Assembly (NCBI GenBank): GCA_944472135.2
Contig: OX235263.1
Span: 20,823,379-20,887,378, forward strand
Direction of reading: 5' to 3'
Source: Trichobilharzia regenti
Lineage: Eukaryota; Platyhelminthes; Trematoda; Strigeidida; Schistosomatidae
DNA: 64,000 nt
Shown: positions 1 to 12,000 of the stretch, piece after piece
How the letters are laid out: every line of letters begins with the position of its first letter
How positions within the stretch are numbered: position 1 is the stretch's first letter
The notes under the pieces: generated by a model
The model's database searches: none
What the model was told of the DNA's origin: nothing
Seen by the model: only the letters and a program-made list of their open reading frames with translations
Translations under genes and position numbers: made by a program

Positions 1-79
1 CATGATCCAGTGCATACTGCCATGCCATCTTCAGTAACACCTAAGCAAGACACCCGATTGTCATGACCAGCTAGAACAC
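1..79 (-). CDS. GNB1: G-beta coding exon 6, cut by the window edge
   Basis: After the acceptor cag at 80-82 this exon reads (G)[24 protein letters not shown] and then leaves the window within the seventh blade. Only the last few codons of a typical G-beta are missing (family: SWDSFLKIWN then stop). Confidence 0.93.
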
Positions 80-3000
80 CTGAAATTTGAATGTTTTGTA
101 TTAGTAATGTGAATGAATAAAAAAACACTACAATTTATCGAAAAAAACACTGGCTTATAATGAATGAAGAGTTCAAGTGATGGTTTGTAGGGATTTGATT
201 GGTTTCAGGATTTCATGAGTTGACATTAGTTAGAGAACCATTGGAAAACCTGGGAGTACTGGACAGCTGTTTCGTCCTATTTTGGGACTCTTCATCAGTA
301 CGCACCCACCGGGATTCGAACCCAAGACCTTCTGGTTACAATCCGAGCTCGGCTTGTAACCGGAAGGTCTTTGGTTCGAATCCCGGTGAATGTAGAGTAA
401 TTAAGCTGTAACACTTTTTTGGTATGCTGTGTGTCACAATGGACTTCAGTCACCGGAAATTTTAGTAGGATGGTAAATCAAATAATGAACTTGTATGGCG
501 CCTGGTGACACTCCTCAGTTAGTCACTGCTTAGACTGAAATAGGTGGAGCAGGATTCGAATCCTGATAACACATTTTCATAAGAACAGAACTAAGTTAAA
601 ACTGTAACGTACACAAACTATTAAAATAAAGTCTGACATTAAGAAACAAATAGATTTCCTATAAAAGAGAAATATTTGTGTGTATGGTGGTGTGTGGGTG
701 GTAGTTCAGCGGTAGAATGTTCGACAACCAGGTATGTAGTTCTGGGTTCGACTCCACGCCAGTGACGCACTGCTGAACTTCGCTAAGCCGGTGAGTAAGG
801 CCAGTTAGGAGGGAAGATTGAGTGTGTGGTAAGAAACTCCACCTCATAAAAATGAAACCACGGCTACCTGAACTACTTCAAAGCTCTAGCTTGAAGCCCT
901 ATGTTCAACTCTGAATGTAAGGGAATAAATAAATGTTTATTCGAAAGTGATTTATAAGTGGGAACCAGTGCTTGCCGACTGACGTCACGACTGGAGTGGG
1001 CAAGACAACCAACTATACATCAAACGATGTATGTACTGCATAGCATTTCACTCTACTCTTCAGTATGACTGTGAGACGTGACCATTGGAAATGGAAGATA
1101 TTGAAAGACTAGTTGTCTTTGACCATAGGTGTTTGCTTTCTATCTCTTGTGTTACATGGCATAATATGCTAAGTACTACTGAAGTTAGATGTCGAGTGTT
1201 AGTTAAGGATGGAAAATCAAATCGATGAGCTTCCGAAGCTGCATCGACGTGTTTCGCATGCTGAGCCTCCACCTTCATCAACGAATTTTATTTTATTTTT
1301 ATTTTATTTTGATTACAGCTTGATTCCACACTGTATTTTTGGTACAAGTATGGAATTTTCAGCATGGATATCGGTAGCCCAAATTTTGCAGGCCGACCAT
1401 AGATATCAGGTGTTCGTCGGCAGGGGATCGAACCTCGGACCATGTGCATGGTCGATGAGAGTCCTAACCACTGTGCCACCGACGCACAGGCAAGCTAACA
1501 TAGGACTAGGTTGGAAAAGGGCTAGAGGTGGTCAAACCAAAATCTGACATCACTCTAGGAAGACTTTGACAGTTGTTTCGAACCAGCCCCGAAAGGAGAT
1601 GTAGACGACTTGTTTTGAGTTCTGAAGACACTGAGAACTATTGGGTAAGTAGTCTGTTGGTGATTTAGCACAAAATAGTTGTCAGTGACACAGATGCTTT
1701 CACTCTATAATCACCCGGTTTTCATGTTCACCCAGGTTCTCATGTTTCTACACGTGATTATTCTTTCGCCTGTACATTTCTGTTTATCTTAATTCTTTTA
1801 AGTTCCTTTCTTCTCTCTTTTGTCTACATTTGTCTGCTCCATGTAATGTAGGAAGCTGAACTGCTACACTTTTGTGCAAAGTTCTATGTTGAAACTCAAT
1901 CAACCAGGGAAGTAACTATGCTTATTTTAGTCAGAAAAACGGTCAATTCAAGCCATGTGCACAAAAAGAAATCAAGGAGAATCAAGCAGGGGATTGGTAA
2001 TCATGAAGATATTGTTCAGGACAATAGAAGTGTATTATTTTAGAAACTGGGAGTCAATGGTTCACTGGTACAATAACCATTAACCACACACGGGGTTTGG
2101 GGTTCGATCCGTAGCCAACGCACTCCTAAACCCTGCTTAGTGTCGGTAGTAAGCCAGGTTGAGTGTAAATAAGGACACCACTAATGAGACTTTAAAGCTC
2201 AAGCTTGTAGCCTCACATTCTACCCAGAACGCAAAGAAATGAGACAAAATTGTACAAATCAATCTTAAGTAGGAGGTGAGCTTAAAACGAAACCCTTGAA
2301 ATTACCCAACAACAACAACAACAAACATCGAGGCCAGTAAAGCTACTTACCGCAGCGTTCTTGTTTTAATGTATCCCAAATATTGCAATTAAAATCATCA
2401 TATCCACCGAGAAGAAGTCGACCACTTCTGCTGAAAGCTACACTTGTAATTCCACAGATAATATTATCATGACTATACATTCCAACTTCTTGATCAGATC
2501 GTATATCGAATAGGCGACATGTAGCATCATCACTACCTGTTGCAAAAGCCATACCATTTGGAAAGTAGTTGATAGCATTGATATCAGATTCATGTCCAGA
2601 AAATGTTTGCTTACACTGACCATCTCGTAAATCCCATAACTAAAAATCAAAATACGTATATTATATATCAAGGTGTATGAAGAGTGTTTTAAACAGTGAA
2701 AAGGGAAAACTTTAAAAATGATTATAAGAACATAAGACATAAATATGGTATGTGCTTACTAGTGTATTAAGTGAGTTATAGTTGAAAAGTAATTGTGATA
2801 TCAGCTGTAAGAAACTTTGAAGTATATGTTTAAATGGTAGGGCAGGTAGCAAGAGAATCATACTGCTTAATAAGAAAATTTATTTCTGATAGTTTAAGAT
2901 GTTTACTTCGCAAACTAGAACGGACTCGGTATCAACCGTACATACACGCGCGCGCATACATAACGTTTTCCATGTTTAACACCGACTGTTTAAAACACGT

Positions 3001-6000
3001 GAGCACATATTGCGTCACCTTGTGCAGTCTAACAGTAGGACAGTCTAACCACTGATCAGACTTCTGTTGCTTATAGTGAACAACGGGGAGTAGGAAAGGC
3101 AGGGGTGTTTGCGTTGTATCTCTAACATTAACTGGTATAATAGGATGAGTAATATTGAGGTTAGGCAACGGTCGAGTGCTAGGTAAGAAAGGAAAATCAA
3201 TCGATTCGGCTGCTTCACAACCTCATCGATTGAGATAGTCAGAACATGTGTTACGCTTGCAAGCCACGTTATCGATCGCTTTCCTCGACAACAGGCAATG
3301 TTAGCTGACCAACATAAGATGGATATCAGCTTGGAAAAGAGCCAGTGGTGGTAGTCAAACCAAAACATGGCTTCATTAGTCAATGAAATCCATAACAGTT
3401 AGTTTAAGCCAGCCAGCCAGCCACGTAGGGAGGTTTATGCTCCTGGCTGGTTGGAGTCCTCGGTTTGGTAAAAACCAAAGGCGGTTGGAGACCGTTGGTG
3501 ATATGACTCAAAATATTAGTCAATGGCTGGCGCAGATGCATCCACTCCTTGTGATTTATAATATCCAATCAAATCCTAATGTTCTTCCATATGACTATTC
3601 TTTTTGCCTCATATTTCTGTTTATTATGTTTCTTTTGAATCTCTCTTTATTATGTTCTCTGTCTATGTGTGCTACAAGGCGGTTGTGTGACAACTCGAAC
3701 TGCTGCACATGTGTGCGAAGTTCTGTGTTGAAACCAGTCAGTCAGTCAGTCAAGAAAGGCATGTACGTCGATGATTCAGTGGTAGCATGTTTCGCCAACC
3801 ACGCAAGTGGTCCAGATTCTATTTCTGGCTGACACAGGCCCAAACTACACCTAGTTCACTGACTGGTAATAGTCCCAGAAAAGAGGTAAGATTCGACGTG
3901 AAGCTAGCACACTCATTTAGTAAAATCAATACCATTGTTACTGAAGCTTTTAAAAAAACTTGAAGACTCTATGCCGCACACAGAACACAAAGGACTCAGT
4001 ATACACTAAAGAAGGCAGATTTAAAATACCTCTCACGAAAAGGATCAAAATACTACTTCTAAAATTCTAGCATAGATGAGGAACATCTGTCACGCATGCA
4101 TACATACATACATACAGAGACAGTTCACTGGGAACATTTGACGATTTTACAAGAAGCAACATTTTAAACACTTGACACAAAGGAAAACTACAGCAAATTA
4201 ATTACAGAGTTAAGGTCAAGAAGAATAACTGATAATGGTGACTACTATCGGGTACTTTTAATTCAATGCCAATTAAGACGACAAAACACACCAGTGTATG
4301 CAGTAGTTCGATATTCGCTTCATTTTATATTACCACTCATCTCAGTAAAAACCTCTTTTAAATTCAGAGTTCCTCGCATAAATAATTTAATCAGAAAATT
4401 CATTATTGTTCGACCTACAAGTCCAACCAACAATAAACATGTACTGTGCTGATTGCTCATAAATCAGATAAGTGAATGTGAAAATCGACAGGGGTTCAAA
4501 AATCAAAACTACTATAAAAGGTAAAACAGTGTTCAAGAACCGAAACTGACTGACTGACAGGTTGGGTTCAACATAAAACTCTGTAGAGAAGTTCAACAGT
4601 TCCAGCTGATACACTCCATGCAGCACACAAAAGTAGAGAAAAGAAGTTCAAAAGAATTTTAATAAGGAGAAATATGCGGCAGAAAGAATAGTAACATGAA
4701 AGAAATATTTGGATTTAATGAGTATGACAAATCACAGAGAGTGAATGTATCTGCGCTACTGACAACGATTTAGAGACATACATCACCAATTGTCAACGAC
4801 CCTAACCAGTGTCACAAATCCCCTAACCATTTCGGTCGAAGTAACTTCACAGCCTCATCGATTGACTTTCCCTACTCACCTAACACTCGACCGAGGCTTA
4901 ACCTCAATATTACTCAGCCCTATTATACCACCTGACGCAGTAGATAGAACGCAGGCACCCATGATCAAAGACAGTTTAGCCTGTCTTTTCATGTCCTCCA
5001 CTTTTAATGGTCATGTCTCACTTACAAGTACAAAGGAGGACGGAGCAAACTGCTAAGAAGTATAGACATCCGTTGATCGTTAGTCGGATAGCTGACATAG
5101 GGTCAGGCTGGAAAAAAGCTAGTGGAGGTCAAACCAAAACATGCCTTCACCACTCAATGAAATCCACAACAGTTAAAGCCACTTAGAAAGGTGTAGACTT
5201 CCTGACTGGTTGGGGTCCTCGGGACGGTAAAACCCAATGGTTGGAAACAATTGGCGACATGGTTCAAAATCGTTCTCATTGACTGGCTCGCAGATGCATC
5301 CATTCCTTGTGACTTCCAATGAAACTACATTGCTCTTCGTTATTACTACTCCTTTGTCTCACACCTCTGTTTACTGTCTCTATTAGGCATTTCTTTAACT
5401 TTCTTCTCTCGCTTTGTGGGCTACAAGGAGGGAGTGTGTCGACTTGAACTGCCGCATATATGTGCAAAGTCCTATGTCGAAAACAGATAGACAGACAGAC
5501 AGTTAGTCGGATATCACATCTACCCCAGAGATGGTGTAAATTGGTGAATGCTACACAAGCCTTCTGTCTCAGTGCTGAGATTTCGTCAGCAATCAGCCTG
5601 TTGCGACTGATACAACTTCCCAAATAAGTGGAGGGGTCAACAGACTCTAAACCACTTCATTCCTAAGAACTGAGGGATGCTGATTAACATAATGTTTGTC
5701 TTAGACTAACTATATGATCGACTTTCATTTTATTCAGTAATAATAGTGTTATACTACAAAACCCAACTTGACTACTCTTAAAAAAGCTATAAAAAAACAA
5801 TAGTAATTTTACAGTATACTTTTTTTCGTACAATTCACTGAGTGTTTAAATAACTTACCACTGAAAACCATAGAAACAAGTGAGGTAATGACATTCATTA
5901 GTGTTACTTTGTTGAACCTCACAAATAGAAACATTAAAAAGGAATTAATTTCTACAGGTTAGCGTCTTAGCTGCGAAACGATTCAAAAATAATACGTTAA

Positions 6001-9000
6001 AAAACGGTACAGTTAGAATCTGCTGGAAAAATTTGGATTATCTACAAAAAACGGCTAGACACTAGTGTTTCTATTTACGACTTGTTAGCTGTGAATAGAA
6101 CTAAACGCCTCGTCTACATAGAACGTGTTTTTTGAATTCAATTACTGATTGTTCGTAAAAATTACCTTAGAGTATAACCACAGTCGTTGATATAAGAATA
6201 TCACTCATACCGGAAATATGGAAAATACTACTACCAATCGAGTCAAGCAATAAAAAATGATGAAATTACATAAACAAGGTTAGAAGATTGTATGAGTACC
6301 CTGATATGATTATGAGCAATAAAGTGTGCTCGAAATCACCGAAAATACCCAACGAGTCATGAAGAAAATAAAAGACAGATTTAGTGAAGAAAATTTTTTA
6401 CTTATCGACGAAATCATCTTCAGAGGCTGACATACAGTCGTATTTATACTTACAAAAATATATAGTGGTCTATTATTGAGTAACAGGGCGGGGGTGACAT
6501 AACTGATATAATTATTCATAAGTGGCTTTAGAAGTGAAAATTAAAAGTTGTAAATTACGTGGTACTCAACGGCACAAAGATAGAAATTTGATAAGGCTAA
6601 GATCATCTTTCAAATTCATCTACAAAGTGAATCCAAATGGTGCAAAGGGAGTCAGGTTTCGGCTTTTGTGTATGGCGGAGGCCTTTGGCAATTCATCAAT
6701 ACAACCCTGAACTCTGTATACAGAAAAAGTCTGTCCAGTCTCTTATTCTACCTTGGTCTTAACCTCTTCACTAATCATTCCCTGTAAAAAAATTTTGATT
6801 TTTTCTTTTGGTCTTAATTTCTAATTTTACTCTTAGTTTGCTTTTCCTTTAATAATTAATTCACTATTATCAGTTTCATATGCTCCTTTTGTATATTTTC
6901 ACACCCTCTTCACACTTGTTACATTTACACTCAACTGCCTTTATTCTCCCTCAAGAGCAATTTTAACATTATCAAACTTCTATCTTTGTGCCGTTGAATA
7001 CCACGTAATTTACAACTTTTAATTTTCACTTCTAAAGCCACTTATGAATAATTATATCAGTTATGTCACCCCCCTTATTACTCAATAATATAATAATAAT
7101 ATTTTTGTAAGTATAAATACGACTGTACAGCCTCTGAAGATGATTCCGTCGATAAAGAAAATTTTCGTCACTAAATCTGTCTTTTATTTTCTTCATGTGC
7201 TCGATATGTCACCAGTAGATACTACTGTATAACACTAAAACTATGAGACTTTATCAAAATAAATTTTACCTATAGTGGAATTATAATCACAGTCATTTTT
7301 GAAGTTAACAATGACGGTCAGGGTGGTTAAACCAAAATACTGCATCAATTTACAACGTACTTGACAGTTGGTTTGAGCCACATACGGGATTCAAACTGTT
7401 TGAATAGTCTCCTAGAGAGGTTAAGAACCAATGGCTGGAGACTTTTGGTGATACGGCTTAAAATCATCCTCAGTGGTGTGGATGTATTCACTCTTCGTAA
7501 TCACCCATTCTCCATTAAGTCCTCATGTTTATATATGTAATTTTTATTTATTTTTATTTTTGATTACAGCTTGATTCCACACTGTATTTTTGGTACAAGT
7601 ATGGAATTTTCAGCATGGATATCGGTAGCCCACATTTCGCAGGCCGACCATAGATATCAGGTGTTCGTCGGCAGGGGATCGAACCTAGGACCATATGCAT
7701 GGTCGGCTAGAGTCCTAACCACTGTGCCACTGACGCACTTCTCTTCCGAACATTACAGTTTATTATATTTTTTGGATTTCTTTTTTCAGCCCTTTTTGTG
7801 TGCTCTATACAGTATTGCTAGTTAAAATGACGCACTTTTGTGCAAAGTTCTAAACTGAAAACTTGATCAGTCCTAGTCAGTGATTGGTGATAAATTTCTC
7901 GAGATATTTTATGCGACGTTCACAAGTTATACACAGAAGTAAGTACTTCTCTGATCAAAATTATCGCATCAATCGATAGATTAGCTAACTTAGTATCTGT
8001 AAACACACTAATTAATATAGGAATGAACTCAGTGTTTTTTGGTAAAATTAGTGTCCGTTTATTCATTCCCAAAGCATTACAGAATGAAGGAAGAAGTAAT
8101 CTCTAGAAATTGAGTTTCCATTCCTAACTGCCTGTAAACTGATAATTTGCCTATTTCATCATCCAAGTTAAGGTATCAAAATGAAAAGAATTCATACGAA
8201 TACGTACTCATTCCACCATGAACATCTAGTAGTAATATTGATATTCAGTGTAGATGGTGGTGACTTGCAGACACATCAAAAGTTGAACTGCATTAAAAAG
8301 TATCTGAATGACAGACAGCTCTAACGAGAAAACCGAGAGAAATATCTTTTTCAAAATTTGTGTAATAACTAAATCGACAAAGTTAAACTTCAAGCACCAG
8401 TTAGTGTAATGACGGGAAAATGACGATCAAAACACCAACCATAAGATAAAGGCGACTTTTGCGTATAGAGTAGAGCACATACATTCATGGAAGTAACAAA
8501 TTAAGGGGTATGAAACTGTTATACAGAGTACCGTACCTGTCTCTGACGTGTGACAAAAAAAGTCTCTGTTTCGGATTGGAATATCAACAGAGTAATTTAA
8601 CCACATTCTATGTGCAGAATTATCTAGGTCTCCTAACCCTAACAATAACCCAAATCGAACCAACCATAATATCGCCCTCATTACGTTAATCTAGCCCTAG
8701 CCTAAACCTTAACTTAACCTTTCCCCAAACCTAACCTGAAACTTGCTAGATATCCCATTTCATTAGGCATAATATTTTATTAATGATTACAATACTATTT
8801 ACCAGGAGCTCATTGAGCGTCTCAAGGTCACTGGAGCGACCACACTCCACTGATACTTACTGGTGCTGAAAGATTAACTTGGCCACTAAATCCTTTTAGT
8901 CACCACTGATCTCCTTTTAAGGCCAATAATTTGGTTTCACACCACTTGACCCACCTACTTACCTACCATAATTTTTTTGCATAGAATTGCCACACTCCAT

Positions 9001-12000
9001 GAAGTACACAAGGGCAGAAAAGGGAGATAGGCAGAGAATGGTCCGACAGCGGAAGGCCCTCGGTTCGAACCCCGGTGGATGCGTACTGCCGAAGAGGAGT
9101 TCAGATTCTTTTTTGTAAAAAAGAAGGCTAGCCTACCAAACTATTCTTGCCTAACCAGAGTTATTTACAGTAATGTAGATGCACTTATGTCACATCATCT
9201 TCGACATTCTGAACATTCCCAATAATCTTCGCTAAACCAATTTTTCCTCAAAAATGTTTTTCCACTGTAGCACCATTAGATTTACGTTTCATTGTGTTCT
9301 CTGCTTTTCATACGACAGTATGAACCTGGTGAAAATTGTTTGAGGTTTCTAAAGCACTTAGTTATACAAGGATTTAGAACATTTATAAGTGAACAATAGT
9401 CAGAGAATGAATATGCCTTCATATTCATTCACTATAAGGAATGTGAGAGCTCTATTGAAATGCAACAGTTAAGACAACTTGACAACTGACGTTAAATAGA
9501 TAATTTACCAGGATAAATCGTTAATATTCACTAAATTTTAACATGAATAAAGCAGATAGAAATTAAACCAGTGTTATTTAGATAGAATGACCTTTGTGCC
9601 AACAACTGTTTATATACACAAAAATAGCCTCGCCAGTTATGTTTTTTCATTGAACATTTTGCTATACCGATATGTTATAGTTAGTTATTTTAGGCAGTTA
9701 TTTACTAGCAGCACACCTTTGCATGTTGTCATTTTTCAATTATATAAGGAGCGAATATTTCCTTTAAATTTCGATTAGGATAGCAACAGAATAAATATAT
9801 AAATAGAAATTTAAACGAATGGGCTACATTGACTCGTAGCTTAAGGAAGATAGGGAATGAAGTGGTGGCTGAGCGTGCTGACCACTTCACTCACTTGGGA
9901 AAGTGTATCAGCCGATGCCAGTGGATTTATCGCTGACAAAATCTGAGCGCAGATACAGAAGGCTCCTTTGGCATATGTCGACTTACGCAATCTCTGGTTT
10001 ATTAGACGTGATATGCGGTTGGCTGGTGACCATAGGGCATGTGTACTGCTCAGTAGTCCACTCCGTTCTCCTTTATGACTGGGAGTGAGGCAAGTCCATC
10101 GAAAGTAAAAGACATGTAAAGGCGAGAAATATTGAGGTTTGGCATCGGTCGAGGGAAAATCCAACGATGAGGTTGTGGTGAAGCAGCTGCACCGATTGAG
10201 ATGCATATTAAAGACAGTAAACAGAGGTGTGAGACAAAGAAATAGAAGCAACGAAGAACAATGAAGTTTCATTGGAAATCACAAGTCACAAGGAGTGGAT
10301 AAATCTGCGCCATTGAGAACGATTTTGAGCCATGTCACCAATTGTTTCCAACCACAGATTTTTACCGTCCCGAGAAACCCAACCAGTCAGGAAGTCTACA
10401 CCTTCCTACATGGCTTAGACCAACTGTTGTGGATTTCATTGACTGGTGAAGCCATGTTTTGGTTTGACCGCCGCTAGCTTTTTTCCAGCCTGACCCTATA
10501 TCCGCTAACATTTCTCGTCGAGGGAGGCGATGACCTGGCATACGTAACACATGTCCTAACCATCTCAGTCTATGTAATTTCACAGCCTCATCGATAGATT
10601 TCCCCTCCTTACCTAGCACTTGACCGATGCCCAACCTCAATATTGCTCACCTTATTATAACACCTCACACGGGAGATAGAGCGCAGGCACCTAGGATCAA
10701 AGATAGCTAGTCTTTTCATGTCTTCCACTCTCAATGGCCAGGTCTCGCTCACAGCCATAAAGGAGGACGGATGATGGCACAGATGTATCAACTACTTGTG
10801 ATTTACAATATCTAATAAAATTCTAGTGTTCTTCTAAATTACTGATCTTTATCCCTCACGCTTCTGTTTATTATCTATCTTTTGAACTTGCCTTTACTCT
10901 CTACTCTTGCCTTGTGTGATACATGGAGTGTGGCAACTTGAACTGTTGAAACGCAGAAACCAATCAATCAGTATTAAGATAGTCTATCAGCATTTACAGG
11001 GTATTTCCCCAACCAAAGATCTCACTCGCTGACACTGATTGGCCAGGTTTCAACTTAGAACTTTGCATAGAAGTGCAGCAGTCCAACTTGACACACTTCA
11101 TATCACAAACAAAGGTAGAGAAATGTACGGAATGGGAAATAATTACATGGAAAAACATGGGGACTTAGTGGATCTAGGAGAAAACAACTTTGAGGCCAAC
11201 AGTCTCTAGGCACTGGTTCTTAGCATCGCAAGAGGCATGCAGTCTGTCTATACCTCTTTACTTGGCTCAAATCAACTTCAAATAGATTCATGTCATGTTT
11301 TGATTTGAACACTCCAAACTCTTTTGTAAACTAACTCCATGTCAGCTAACATTGCTTGCCAAGAGAGGTGGTGACTCGGTATGTATAACACGTGCCCTAA
11401 CCATCTTAATCGATATAGCTTTGCAACCTCACTAATAATACATCTATTGATGTATGTGCTTGTGTTAACGAAATAAAAAGGTTAGCTTAGATATGATAGA
11501 CAAGATTTGTAGCTCAGGTGGATGATTTTGAAGTCGTTGTGTTCTCTGAGCTGGCTGGTTACTTTGCGAAGCTTTCATCACCCTACTGGGTGACATCTTC
11601 AGCGCACACTTCAATTTGAAGTGAGGTTTCAGATTTCTCCACGAGTTTATTAATCATCTCTCCTGGTCGGTGACCTTGGACGTGATTGGTTGTTTTTGTG
11701 TGTTTTCACACCTTCTAGGTTACTTGTATTGGAACTAATATCGGACAAAAACTAGGAAAAGAAACCATAGAGCAATTACTTAGCAACCAACGACGAACAC
11801 CTTCCACAACAATCAAAAATGCAACACACAAGCTGGATGGAATGCATAAACCTATGTCTAACAACATACTTCCAATTCAACGACCAAATATATGAACAAG
11901 TCAAAGGAACACTCATGGGATCGCCAATATCAGGTTTGATTGCAAAAGCAGTGATGCAAAGACTCGAAAACATAATTTTACCAAAGATCGAACCCAAGAT

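Larger units (their letters stand above)
195..420 (-). repeat. Smalpha-like SINE with B-box and hammerhead relic
   Basis: Read on the minus strand this repeat has a tRNA B-box (GGTTCGAATCC, 311-321), then GTGGGTGCGTAC, then a hammerhead-like segment (251-306) and a tail. The tail is shared with repeats at 20.4, 20.9 and 59.4 kb (around tagggatttgattggtttca). The right part, 348-388, is an inverted copy of the tRNA-like part, so two promoter ends face each other. Confidence 0.7.

Noticed and set aside
697..765. tRNA-Gly-like sequence (also 18983, 1430-1487 and others)
   Set aside because: A- and B-boxes are present, but aminoacyl stems do not close and each is followed by the same SINE body and tail. 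These are SINE heads, not tRNA genes.
6358..7197. Inverted arms as a classical cut-and-paste DNA transposon
   Set aside because: No transposase, and the arm motif resembles Penelope termini rather than known terminal inverted repeats; the possible flanking duplication is long (15-17 bp).
8625..8745. Internal telomere array
   Set aside because: Units are too irregular for a true interstitial (CCCTAA)n array; kept only as a degenerate repeat.
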